Assembly (NCBI GenBank): GCA_035911135.1
Contig: JAMHWD010000045.1
Location: forward strand, 1-64,000
Direction: 5' to 3'
Origin: JAMHWD01 sp035911135
GTDB taxonomy: Bacteria > Pseudomonadota > Alphaproteobacteria > Micavibrionales > Micavibrionaceae
Length of the DNA stretch: 64,000 nucleotides
Part shown: in pieces, positions 17,460-25,772 of the stretch
Layout of the letters: each line of letters begins with the position of its first letter
Position numbering within the stretch: position 1 is the first letter of the stretch
Position numbers and translations under genes: made by a program
The notes under the pieces: model-generated
What the model was told of the DNA's origin: nothing
Databases searched by the model: none
The model's input: the letters and a program-made list of their open reading frames with translations, nothing else

Positions 17460-18145
17460 GCCGTGATCTCAATACAGAACATTTGCGTTTGCTGGAGGCC
17501 ATTCTTTTTGCCTCCGCGCAGGCCTTGACGCCGCAAGCCATCCACCAGTTAATGCCCGAAGGGGCTGATATTGGCGGGCTGCTGGCAGGGCTGCAGGCGG
17601 ATTACGCGGCGCGCGGCGTGAACCTTGTCGAAATTGATGGCACATGGGCGTTTCGTACGGCCGCCGATCTGGCCGGCGCCTTGACGCTGGAGAAAGACGT
17701 GCAGCGCAAGATGTCACGCGCCGCGCTGGAAACGCTGGCGATTGTCGCCTATCACCAGCCCATCACCCGCGCCGAGATTGAAAATATTCGGGGCGTTGTG
17801 ACGCATAAGGGTACGCTGGATGTGTTGATCGAGGCGGGATGGGTAAAACCCGGCCGCCGCCGCGAAACGCCGGGCCGCCCTTTGACATGGGTGACGACAA
17901 CGGAGTTTCTGGATCAGTTCTCGCTGGGGACGCTGATGGATCTGCCCGGGCTTGATGATCTCAAGGCATCAGGCCTTCTGGACCGCCGTCCGGCTATTGA
18001 TGCCATCCCGGTGGCCAATGACCTGTTCGGGGCCGGATTTGACGGCGAGGAAGAAGAGGCGTATGAAGAGACCCTGGACCGTGATGATATCGAAGACGAA
18101 GACGATTTCGCCGATGACGATCACGATAAAGTGATGGAAGGATAA
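17456..18145 (+). CDS. scpB: Segregation and condensation protein B
   Basis: 229 residues. ScpB dimers bind ScpA and regulate the SMC complex. Two winged-helix domains are visible: LEAILFASAQALTPQAIHQL at the start and SRAALETLAIVAYHQPITRA with IRGVVTHKGTLDVLIEAGWV (split for length: IRGVVTHKGTLDVL, RETPGRPLTWVTT) in the second. The C-terminal 45 residues are very acidic (EEEEAYEETLDRDDIEDEDD), a common tail in this family. It is four bases upstream of tatA. Confidence 0.92.
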   Translation: MSRDLNTEHLRLLEAILFASAQALTPQAIHQLMPEGADIGGLLAGLQADYAARGVNLVEIDGTWAFRTAADLAGALTLEKDVQRKMSRAALETLAIVAYHQPITRAEIENIRGVVTHKGTLDVLIEAGWVKPGRRRETPGRPLTWVTTTEFLDQFSLGTLMDLPGLDDLKASGLLDRRPAIDAIPVANDLFGAGFDGEEEEAYEETLDRDDIEDEDDFADDDHDKVMEG

Positions 18146-18149
18146 GAAG

Positions 18150-18332
18150 ATGAGCCTTGGCCCGTTAGAGATTTTTTTGCTGATTATTCTGGTGCTGGTG
18201 CTGTTCGGCGCGGGGCGCGTTCCGGCAATTGCCGAGAATTTTGCCAAGGGAATCAAGTCGTTCAAAAAAGGACTTAAGGATGAAGATGAGAGCATAAAGA
18301 ATGTTTCTCAGTCCAAGGACGCATCCGAATAA
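18150..18332 (+). CDS. tatA: Sec-independent protein translocase subunit TatA
   Basis: 60 residues: a very short periplasmic N terminus, a transmembrane helix (LEIFLLIILVLVLFGAGRVP) with the conserved FG hinge, an amphipathic helix (IAENFAKGIKSFKKGLKDED) and a charged tail. TatA oligomers form the channel for folded proteins with twin-arginine signals. Ribosome site GGAAGGA; first gene of tatABC. Confidence 0.92.
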   Translation: MSLGPLEIFLLIILVLVLFGAGRVPAIAENFAKGIKSFKKGLKDEDESIKNVSQSKDASE

Positions 18333-18367
18333 TTTTCATTCCTAAAAATCAAGGCTAGGCATTTGTG

Positions 18368-18679
18368 ATGCTCGACATTGGCTGGACCGAAATAATGTTC
18401 ATCATGGTGCTGGCCGTTATCCTGATCGGGCCTGATGAAATTCCCGGCCTGATGGTCGGGCTGGGCCGGATTGTTCGCCGGATCACCTATATCAAATATG
18501 CTTTCTCCCGCCAGTTTGAAGAATTTCTGGAGGAGGCCGATCTGAAAAATATCCGCAATAATGTGAATTTCGAGGTCGGCAATCTGAAATTCGATGAAGC
18601 CGCCGAGGATGAAGATTTCATTACACAGAAATCGTCTCCAGCCGTGACGGATGATGAAAAGAAAGAAGATGCTGCATGA
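18368..18679 (+). CDS. tatB: Sec-independent protein translocase subunit TatB
   Basis: 103 residues. MLDIGWTEIMFIMVLAVILI gives the membrane helix with the conserved Glu, followed by the GPDE motif (GPDEIPGLMVGLGRIVRR; GPKELP in E. coli) and an amphipathic helix with FEEFLEEADL. TatB with TatC is the receptor for Tat signal peptides. Overlaps tatC by four bases. Confidence 0.92.
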   Translation: MLDIGWTEIMFIMVLAVILIGPDEIPGLMVGLGRIVRRITYIKYAFSRQFEEFLEEADLKNIRNNVNFEVGNLKFDEAAEDEDFITQKSSPAVTDDEKKEDAA

Positions 18680-19455
18680 ATGAGATCGCCGGCGCATCGG
18701 TTATTGATAATAACAAACTGCCATTGCTGGGGCATATTGCGGAACTCCGCCGCCGTTTGATCTGGGTGCTGCTGGCCATGACGATCGGCTCGGCGGTCAG
18801 CTATATGTTTGTCGAGCATATCTACGCGTTTCTGGTTCGTCCGCTGGCCGATGCCATGGGGCCGGGCGATAGCCAGCGTCTGATCTATACCAACCTGACC
18901 GAGGCCTTTTTTACTTACGTGAAAATTGCCATGTTTGCAGGGATATTTCTGACATTCCCGGTGCTGCTGGTGCAGATATGGATGTTTATTGCGCCGGGGC
19001 TATATCAGAATGAACGGAAAGTAATATTGCCGTTTCTTGTTGCCACGCCCATCCTGTTTTTTCTGGGCGGCGCGGCTGTCTATTATGTTGTGCTACCAAT
19101 GGCATGGCCGTTTTTTCTGAGCTTTCAGACCAGCGCCGCCGAGACCAGCCTGCCCATACAATTAGAGGCGCGGGTAAGTGAATATCTCGATCTGATCATG
19201 ACCTTGATATTTGCCTTTGGTTTATGCTTCCAACTGCCTGTTATCCTGATGCTTTTGGGGCGTGTGGGGTTGATCACGGTGGATATGCTGGTGCGGTTTC
19301 GCAAATACGCCATTATCATTATTTTTGTGATCGCTGCCATCCTGACGCCGCCGGATGTTATCTCGCAGGTCATGCTGGGGATCCCCTTATGGGGGCTTTA
19401 CGAGATTTCCATTCTCCTGATGCGCCGGATGGCGCTGCCTTCGAATGATGCATAA
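18676..19455 (+). CDS. tatC: Sec-independent protein translocase subunit TatC
   Basis: 259 residues with six transmembrane helices. Signature stretches: LPLLGHIAELRRRLIWVLLA at the N terminus (HxxELRxRL), LTEAFFTYVKIAMFAG, PGLYQNERK (family motif with the essential Glu) and FGLCFQLPVILMLLGRVG. TatC recognises the twin-arginine motif. The end overlaps the start of zapE by 11 bases, so tatABC and zapE are probably one transcript. Confidence 0.93.
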   Translation: MNEIAGASVIDNNKLPLLGHIAELRRRLIWVLLAMTIGSAVSYMFVEHIYAFLVRPLADAMGPGDSQRLIYTNLTEAFFTYVKIAMFAGIFLTFPVLLVQIWMFIAPGLYQNERKVILPFLVATPILFFLGGAAVYYVVLPMAWPFFLSFQTSAAETSLPIQLEARVSEYLDLIMTLIFAFGLCFQLPVILMLLGRVGLITVDMLVRFRKYAIIIIFVIAAILTPPDVISQVMLGIPLWGLYEISILLMRRMALPSNDA

Positions 19456-20563
19456 AAAAACACCGCTAAGCTCTTATGAAGATTTAATAAAATCGGGCAA
19501 TCTTCGTCCGGATGAGGCGCAGCGTAAGGCCGTGATGGCGCTGGAGCGTCTTTACAATGATCTCAAGGCCGCCAAACGGGAAAAGCCCCGTAATTTCTTC
19601 CAGCGCGTAACGGGGCTTGGCAAGGTCGGCGATGAAGGCATCCGCGGCGTGTACATGCATGGCGGGGTAGGGCGCGGCAAATCCATGCTGATGGATATGT
19701 TCTTTGCTTGCGTGCCTGATGGCGTACGCAAGAGCCGCGTTCATTTTCACAAATTCATGATTGATGTGCATGATTATATCCACACGCGCCGGGAATCGGA
19801 TGGCATCCGCGAGGGGATTGATGCGACGCTTCCTCTGCTGGCCGAGAGGATTGCCGAAAAATCCCGCGTGCTATGCTTTGATGAATTTCACGTCACCGAT
19901 GTGGCTGATGCGATGATTCTGGGGCGCTTGTTCCGGCATCTGTTCGAGCGTGATGTTATTGTGGTGGCCACCAGCAACTGGCCGCCCAGCCGTTTATATG
20001 AGGGCGGGCTGCAGCGCGAGCGTTTCCTGCCCTTTATTGATCTCATGCAGGAACGCATGGAGATTGTGCATCTGGATTCGCCCACAGATTACCGCAAGGA
20101 ATTTCTGGCGACTGAGGGTGTGTATTTCCAGCCCTTCGGACAGGTGACAAAAGCCCGGTTTGACGCGGTGTTCGCCCGGCTGACGGAAGGCGCTAAAACC
20201 GCGCATGAAACCCTGGAGGTCAAAGGGCGCATGATCGAGGCGGATGCCGCCGGCAGCGCGGCACGCTTTACTTTTGCCCAGCTCTGCGAGCAGCCGCGCG
20301 GCGCGGAGGATTATCTGGCAATCGCGCAAGCCTATTCCACGATATTCCTCGAAGGCGTGCCCAAACTTAAATATGACCGCCGGAACGAGGCCAAGCGCCT
20401 TATGACCCTGATTGATGCGCTTTACGAAAATAAAACGCGCCTGATTGTTTATGCGGATGCCGCGCCTGATAAGCTTTATAGCGGGCATGACCATGCCTTT
20501 GAATTTGACCGCACCATCTCCCGCTTGATGGAAATGCAATCGGAATCCTATCTGGACACTTAA
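19445..20563 (+). CDS. zapE: Cell division ATPase ZapE (AFG1-like)
   Basis: 372 residues. Walker A is MHGGVGRGKSMLMDMFF, Walker B is VLCFDEFHVTDVADAMIL, and the sensor/arginine segment VVATSNWPPSRLYEGGLQR is typical of the AFG1/LACE1 family. ZapE in E. coli acts on the Z ring late in division; the family is also tied to membrane protein quality control. ATGATG gives two possible starts, both inside the end of tatC. Confidence 0.9.
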   Translation: MMHKKTPLSSYEDLIKSGNLRPDEAQRKAVMALERLYNDLKAAKREKPRNFFQRVTGLGKVGDEGIRGVYMHGGVGRGKSMLMDMFFACVPDGVRKSRVHFHKFMIDVHDYIHTRRESDGIREGIDATLPLLAERIAEKSRVLCFDEFHVTDVADAMILGRLFRHLFERDVIVVATSNWPPSRLYEGGLQRERFLPFIDLMQERMEIVHLDSPTDYRKEFLATEGVYFQPFGQVTKARFDAVFARLTEGAKTAHETLEVKGRMIEADAAGSAARFTFAQLCEQPRGAEDYLAIAQAYSTIFLEGVPKLKYDRRNEAKRLMTLIDALYENKTRLIVYADAAPDKLYSGHDHAFEFDRTISRLMEMQSESYLDT

Positions 20564-20611
20564 GACAAACCCTCTATTCATTATTCCGCGAATTGGAGTA
20601 GGATCGCATAC

Positions 20612-22093
20612 ATGCCGATGAACGCTTCTGCTGCCCGAAAACAAAGACGTTATCAGATCGTGGGATTCACGCTGGGGATGATTATCCTGATCCTTGGCGC
20701 CTTTTTGCTGTTGCCGGCCTTTGTGGATTGGCGCAATGGTCATGCCAATGCCGGCGTGTTTTTCCAAAATGCCGTGTTCTGCCTGTTCTTTGGCGGGGCG
20801 CTGGCGATTTCCAACCGGAATTTTGAACGCCATATGACGGTGCGCGAGGCTTTTGTCCTTACCAACTTAAGCTGGTGGGCGCTGGCCATCGTGATTGCCT
20901 TGCCCTATACGATGGTGGATATCGAAATCAGTTTCACGGACGCGCTTTTCGAGGCCATGTCCGGCATCACCACGACAGGATCAACGGTGTTTGCAGGACT
21001 TGATGCCATGTCGCACGGCATTTTGTTCTGGCGGTCCATTTCACATTTTATCGGCGGGATCGGAATTGTGGCTTTTGCGATGGTATTGCTGCCGTTCCTC
21101 AAAGTCGGCGGGATGCAGCTTTTCCAGACGGAATCATCGGATAAATCCGAAAAAGCGCTGCCGCGCAGCATCCAGATCGTCAGCGCTTTGATGAAGATTT
21201 ATTTCCTGATCACGGCGGTGGGCGCGTTGGTATTCTACATGCTGGGGATGAGCCTTTTTGATGCGGTCAATCATTCCATGGCAGCGGTGGCAACCGGAGG
21301 ATTCTCTACATCGGATTCGAATTTTGGCAAATTCAATGATAGCGATCCGCTCTTGCTGACGGCGACATTGCTGATGTTCATGGGGGGATTGCCGTTTATC
21401 CTGTATGTAAAAATTTTGTACCGCGGCAATCTTAATCTCTGGAAGGATGAGCAGTTCCGATATTTTACGATCATGGTGGCTGCGCTTACCTTGGTATTAT
21501 CCTTATGGATGTGGATGACATCGGAATATTCGCTCTGGCGCAGTTTTGTTTTGTGCATTTTTAATATTGTCTCAGTTCTGACCACGACAGGATTTACGAA
21601 TGTTGATTACCTGCAGTGGGGCAGCTTTCCAATCCTGTTCTTTTTGTTTCTGACATATCTGGGGGCCTGTGCGGGATCAACGGCGGGCGGGATCAAGATG
21701 ATGCGCCTGATTATCGTCGCGCGCGCCACGATACGCCATATCAAGAACCTGATTTATCCCAGTGCCGTATTCCCGGTCTATTACCAGAAAAAACCGCTGG
21801 ATTCGCAGATCATCATGGATGTGGCCGGATTTTTGGCACTTTATGTGACGACAAACGTTATCATTACAATCTTGCTGACCCTGTGCGGGCTGGATTTTGA
21901 AACAGCCTTGAGCGGCGCGGCAACGGCTATTGCCAATGTGGGTCCTGGTATCGGTCCGATAATCGGGCCGGTCGGCAATTTCTCCACGCTCCCCGATAGC
22001 GCCAAATGGATACTGACGCTCGGTATGCTGCTGGGGCGGTTGGAGATTATGACTGTTCTGGTTTTGTTTTCGCCGCATTTCTGGCGCCGTTAA
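20612..22093 (+). CDS. TrkH-type potassium uptake membrane subunit
   Basis: 493 residues with about ten hydrophobic segments. The four pore-loop selectivity-filter regions expected in TrkH/KtrB are visible: TTTGSTVFAGLDAM, ATGGFSTSDSNF, TTTGFTNVDYLQ and ANVGPGIGPIIGPVGN. It would import K+ together with a cytosolic NAD/nucleotide-binding TrkA, which is not encoded nearby. A GGAG...AGGA region precedes the start. TrkH and TrkG cannot be told apart here. Confidence 0.9.
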   Translation: MPMNASAARKQRRYQIVGFTLGMIILILGAFLLLPAFVDWRNGHANAGVFFQNAVFCLFFGGALAISNRNFERHMTVREAFVLTNLSWWALAIVIALPYTMVDIEISFTDALFEAMSGITTTGSTVFAGLDAMSHGILFWRSISHFIGGIGIVAFAMVLLPFLKVGGMQLFQTESSDKSEKALPRSIQIVSALMKIYFLITAVGALVFYMLGMSLFDAVNHSMAAVATGGFSTSDSNFGKFNDSDPLLLTATLLMFMGGLPFILYVKILYRGNLNLWKDEQFRYFTIMVAALTLVLSLWMWMTSEYSLWRSFVLCIFNIVSVLTTTGFTNVDYLQWGSFPILFFLFLTYLGACAGSTAGGIKMMRLIIVARATIRHIKNLIYPSAVFPVYYQKKPLDSQIIMDVAGFLALYVTTNVIITILLTLCGLDFETALSGAATAIANVGPGIGPIIGPVGNFSTLPDSAKWILTLGMLLGRLEIMTVLVLFSPHFWRR

Positions 22094-22108
22094 GGGGCTT
22101 TAAACTGG

Positions 22109-22114
22109 TATAAT
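22109..22114 (+). promoter_or_regulatory. Candidate -10 element directly before the DUF2336 gene
   Basis: TATAAT lies 7 bases before the start codon and there is no ribosome site in between, so transcription could begin at or near the A of the ATG (leaderless message). No convincing -35 hexamer is seen. Confidence 0.3.
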
Positions 22115-22121
22115 ATTTGCA

Positions 22122-23405
22122 ATGTTCACATTCGTAGAAAAGCTGATTCAACCATTTAAAAAGAAGGGAACCGGTCTTTCCAGGTCGGAAATATGGGATT
22201 ATGACGCCCAGAAACGCGCGGCTCACTCTAAGGATGAGGCCGAGCGCGTAAGATTGGCATCCGACGCAAAGACCAGTAAGGAAATATTGTATTATCTGGC
22301 TGAAAAAGACCCATCCCCCAAAGTCCGCAAGGCGGTGGCGGCAAATTCTGCCCTGCCGCTGCATGCTTCGCCTGTTTTGGCGCGGGACAAGGATCAGGAT
22401 GTCAGGTTGGCGCTGGCTGGCCGCCTCGTTGATCTTCTGCCCGGCTTATCGGACGATAACCACAGTCAGCTCTATGCCTTTGCCGTTCAGGCCCTTGGTA
22501 CATTGGCGCTGGATGAGGTGCTGAAAATCCGCGTGGCGCTTTCCAGCACGCTTAAAGATCACGCCCAGACCCCGCCCAGTGTGGCCGGCCAGCTTGCCCG
22601 CGATGTTGAGCGTGATGTCTCCGAACCGATCCTGCGTTTTTGCGCGGCGCTGTCAGATAAGGATTTGATGGATATCCTGCAAAATCATCCGGCGACATGG
22701 GTCATTGATGCGATTGCAGGGCGCAAAAGCGTAAGCGGGCCGGTTTCGGCTGCCGTGATCGGCACGGATTACCGGGCTGGTGGGACAGCATTGATCAGTA
22801 ATGCCGGCGCAGATCTGGCCGAGCCTTTATTGCTGCAGATCGTGGAAAAGGCCCGTTCCTACTCTGAATGGCAAAAACCCGTGGCCTCGCGGGCCAAATT
22901 GCCGCGTTCGATTGTCCGGGCTTTGGCCGAGTTTGTGGATGCTTCGGTGCGCGATTTGCTGATGAACCGCACAGATTTTGATGATGAAACCGCCGAGGAA
23001 ATTGCCGCGGTATTTCGCCGCCGCATGGATTTTGCGACTGAAGGCGAGCAAGCAGAGGAAAGCCTTGGTGTGCGGATCGAGCGTCTTTACAAGGAAGGAA
23101 AATTAAACGAGGACATGATCTCCGATGCGCTGGCCATGCGGGATCGTGACTTTGTGGTCTCCGCTATTGCCCGTATTATTCGCGCCGATCCTGTGACGGT
23201 GGGCAAGGTATTTGATATGAAAGCCGCCAAGCCGATCGTGGCGCTGGCGTGGCATGCCGGGCTGTCGATGCGTATGGCCTTGAAGCTTCAGCAGGATATG
23301 GGGCAGGTCCCGCCCAAGGAACTGATCTATCCGCGCGGCGGCACGGATTATCCCTTAAGCGATGATGAAATTCGCTGGCAGGTTGATTTTCTGGGGCTTG
23401 GCTAG
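22122..23405 (+). CDS. DUF2336 domain protein (HEAT-like helical repeats)
   Basis: 427 residues, mostly helical. The N-terminal third has LAEKDPSPKVRKAVAANSAL, KDQDVRLALAGRL and similar helical-repeat units, and the order PSVAGQLARDVERDVSEPIL (here PSVAGQLARDVERDV), LPRSIVRALAEFVDASVRDLL (LPRSIVRALAEFV) matches the DUF2336 family common in alphaproteobacteria. No catalytic residues are evident; a scaffold or regulatory role is likely but unproven. Confidence 0.75.
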   Translation: MFTFVEKLIQPFKKKGTGLSRSEIWDYDAQKRAAHSKDEAERVRLASDAKTSKEILYYLAEKDPSPKVRKAVAANSALPLHASPVLARDKDQDVRLALAGRLVDLLPGLSDDNHSQLYAFAVQALGTLALDEVLKIRVALSSTLKDHAQTPPSVAGQLARDVERDVSEPILRFCAALSDKDLMDILQNHPATWVIDAIAGRKSVSGPVSAAVIGTDYRAGGTALISNAGADLAEPLLLQIVEKARSYSEWQKPVASRAKLPRSIVRALAEFVDASVRDLLMNRTDFDDETAEEIAAVFRRRMDFATEGEQAEESLGVRIERLYKEGKLNEDMISDALAMRDRDFVVSAIARIIRADPVTVGKVFDMKAAKPIVALAWHAGLSMRMALKLQQDMGQVPPKELIYPRGGTDYPLSDDEIRWQVDFLGLG

Positions 23406-23410
23406 AGAGA

Positions 23411-24010
23411 TCAATATTCCGGATTGATGGCGTAGAATTCAGCAAGGCTCTCGGATTGATCCGGCGGGATCATGAAGGCCTTGAAGAACGGCCCCTGATT
23501 ATTATGGGTTTCTTCATCGTCCATAATGTAAGTCCCATAATGAAAATGTGCCTGAAGCTGCGTAATGGGCTCTGAGACAATCTGGACCCTGAAATCCCGG
23601 TCGGCCATTGTTATTGGCTTTTGATCTTTCAGGGCTTTTTGTATGCGCCCGATCATGTAATCGGCATAATTGGCATAGCGCGAGACGGAATCACCAAAAA
23701 ATTCGACTTCTCCGCCGCGAAAGCTGCCATCCATCATCTTGTCGAGCCCAACTCTGAAAACGGTTTTTTCCCCGTTCTCGTTACGGCGCAGGGGCAATTT
23801 ATTTTGCGGGTCTTTATCCGTGACCTCGATATTCAGGGCGCGGCCCCAGTAATTGACTTTCAGGATTACATGCTGGCTGGCCTCGTGCTGGGGGCCAATG
23901 GGATAGGTGCTGACATAATCATGTTGATGGATGGGACCGAAAATAGTCTCAACTCTGGCGGCGCTGACGGAATTGGTGCCGGAGACCGTACAAAAATCGA
24001 GCGATACCAT
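23411..24010 (-). CDS. Uncharacterised protein, 199 residues
   Basis: I do not recognise the family. The start at 24010 has a strong GGGGAGGA 9 bases upstream and was preferred to a TTG 21 codons earlier. No signal peptide or membrane segment. Notable stretches are MVSLDFCTVSGTNSVSAARV, TIFGPIHQHDYVSTYPIG and FHYGTYIMDDEETHNNQGPF. Secondary structure looks mixed alpha/beta. It converges on the DUF2336 gene with a 5-base gap and faces mdh across a 140-base divergent region. Confidence 0.6.
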   Translation of the reverse strand: MVSLDFCTVSGTNSVSAARVETIFGPIHQHDYVSTYPIGPQHEASQHVILKVNYWGRALNIEVTDKDPQNKLPLRRNENGEKTVFRVGLDKMMDGSFRGGEVEFFGDSVSRYANYADYMIGRIQKALKDQKPITMADRDFRVQIVSEPITQLQAHFHYGTYIMDDEETHNNQGPFFKAFMIPPDQSESLAEFYAINPEY

Positions 24011-24151
24011 TGCCTTGAAATCCTCCCCAGGATGTTTATATTTATCGGGCAATACTAGGAAAGATTCTCGCAACGCCGAACAAAAATATGTGATGCAGCG
24101 CGGTAAGACATAACTGATATTTCAACGTCATAAATCAAGGATACCCATATT

Positions 24152-25147
24152 ATGAAAGCCCCCGTCAGAATCGCCGTCACCGGCGCCGCAGGTCAAATCG
24201 GTTACGCCCTTCTTTTCCGTCTCGCCTCTGGCGCGATGTTAGGTCCGGACCAGCCCGTTATCCTGCACCTGTTGGAAGTCACGCCTGCGCTGGGCGCGTT
24301 GAACGGCGTGGTGATGGAACTGAACGATTGCGCGTTCCCGCTGTTGCAGGGGGTTGTCGCTACGGACAAGCTGGATGTTGCTTTCAAAGATGTTGATTAT
24401 GCCTTTTTGGTGGGCGCGATGCCGCGCAAGGACGGCATGGAGCGCAAGGATCTTTTGAGCGCCAATGGCGGAATTTTTGGACCGCAGGGCCGCGCGATCA
24501 ATGATCACGCCAAGCGCAGCGTCAAGGTTCTGGTTGTGGGCAATCCCGCCAATACCAATGCGCTGATCGCGCAGCAAAATGCCCCGGATCTAAGCCCGTC
24601 TTGTTTCTCGGCGATGGTGCGTCTCGATCATAACCGCGCCTTGAGCGCATTGGCGGAAAAGGCCGGCGCGCATTCCACCGATATTAAAAAAATGATCATC
24701 TGGGGCAATCACAGCGCCACACAATATCCGGATATCCATTCTGCAACGCTCAAAGGCAAGGCGGCGCTGGCGCAGGTCGATCAGGCCTGGTACGAAGGCA
24801 CATTCATTCCGGCCGTTCAGCAACGCGGCGCGGCGATCATCAAGGCGCGCGGTCTTTCATCCGCCGCCTCGGCCGCGTCGGCTGCCATTGATCACATGCG
24901 CGACTGGACGCTGGGTACGGCTGATGGCGACTGGGTTTCCATGGCGGTGCCTTCTGATGGCTCATACGGCATTCAGCCAGGCGTGATTTACGGTTATCCG
25001 GTGATCTGCAAAAACGGAAAATATGAAATCGTGCAGGGGCTTGAGGTCAATGATTTTTCCCGCGCGCGCATGGATGCGACCGATAAGGAACTGCGCGAGG
25101 AACGCGCGGCTGTTGAGCATCTCTTTGCCGTCAGTAAGGCCGCCTGA
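24152..25147 (+). CDS. mdh: Malate dehydrogenase (NAD-dependent, cytosolic-type)
   Basis: 331 residues. It interconverts malate and oxaloacetate in the TCA cycle. NAD-binding VTGAAGQIGYALLFRLASG, MELNDCAFPLL, the substrate Arg in GAMPRKDGMERKDLL, VVGNPANTNA, MVRLDHNRA and the catalytic His in IWGNHSATQYPD are all present. This is the group related to eukaryotic cytosolic enzymes rather than the alphaproteobacterial LDH-like type usually found beside sucCD. AAGGA lies 10 bases upstream of the ATG. Confidence 0.93.
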   Translation: MKAPVRIAVTGAAGQIGYALLFRLASGAMLGPDQPVILHLLEVTPALGALNGVVMELNDCAFPLLQGVVATDKLDVAFKDVDYAFLVGAMPRKDGMERKDLLSANGGIFGPQGRAINDHAKRSVKVLVVGNPANTNALIAQQNAPDLSPSCFSAMVRLDHNRALSALAEKAGAHSTDIKKMIIWGNHSATQYPDIHSATLKGKAALAQVDQAWYEGTFIPAVQQRGAAIIKARGLSSAASAASAAIDHMRDWTLGTADGDWVSMAVPSDGSYGIQPGVIYGYPVICKNGKYEIVQGLEVNDFSRARMDATDKELREERAAVEHLFAVSKAA

Positions 25148-25153
25148 TAAAAA

Positions 25154-25666
25154 TTATCGTCCGGGGGCGCTATATTCCGGTGTGATGCCGTATGTTGCGG
25201 CAGCATTCGGATCGCGCGGCGCTGTGCCCGGGGCAGGGGCGGCATTTCCAAAATTCGAGCGGAATCTGTCGCCGGCGCGCTCCAGTCCTTCACCGGCCGG
25301 CGTACCATCGACATCGCCCAGAATGCGGGCTCGTTCTCTGGCAATCATGGCTTCATGATCTTCTGACGGGTCAACGCGCGTGCCGAGCGGTTCGGCAGGA
25401 TCTGTGCGGTCGGCTGGCGTTTCGCGTTCGCGCCGCGCGGCATCTTCTGGTCGGTCATAATTAAATCCGTGGGTGGCCATCCACATTTCGTGGCGGCCAT
25501 CACCCCAGAACAGGCTGAAGAAACCACCCAGCAACACTTCAACCCAGTTTTCATTGCCCCATTCGGGAACGGGGTTCAAACTGCGCGGCGGCGGGGATGT
25601 CAGGGGATCCGCATAGGACGCGTCAGGATCGCGCTGACGCTCTGGCGGCCTTTCGGTAATGGCCAT
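25154..25666 (-). CDS. Uncharacterised proline-rich protein, 170 residues
   Basis: Family not recognised. Proline- and charge-rich N and C termini flank one hydrophobic, aromatic segment (NWVEVLLGGFFSLFWGDGRHE). The start at 25666 has GAGGTG 5 bases upstream. Low-complexity ends and the single apolar patch suggest a membrane-peripheral or secreted protein; nothing more can be said. It follows the 653-residue coiled-coil gene on the same strand, but a terminator-like hairpin and an AT-rich tract lie on either side of its promoter region. Confidence 0.55.
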   Translation of the reverse strand: MAITERPPERQRDPDASYADPLTSPPPRSLNPVPEWGNENWVEVLLGGFFSLFWGDGRHEMWMATHGFNYDRPEDAARRERETPADRTDPAEPLGTRVDPSEDHEAMIARERARILGDVDGTPAGEGLERAGDRFRSNFGNAAPAPGTAPRDPNAAATYGITPEYSAPGR

Positions 25667-25726
25667 ATTCACACCTCTATATTTTTATTTTTTTTATAGT
25701 TTTTATTTTTTCTTTAAATCTACCAA

Positions 25727-25767
25727 AAACGGCTGCCTTCGTCAAATTTCAGAAGGAGGCCATTTTT
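25727..25767 (-). terminator. Probable terminator after the 653-residue gene
   Basis: On the minus strand GGCCTCCTTC pairs imperfectly (two mismatches in ten) with GAAGGCAGCC across an 11-base loop and is followed by GTTTTTGG, just after the stop codon. Confidence 0.5.
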
Positions 25768-25772
25768 AAGGC

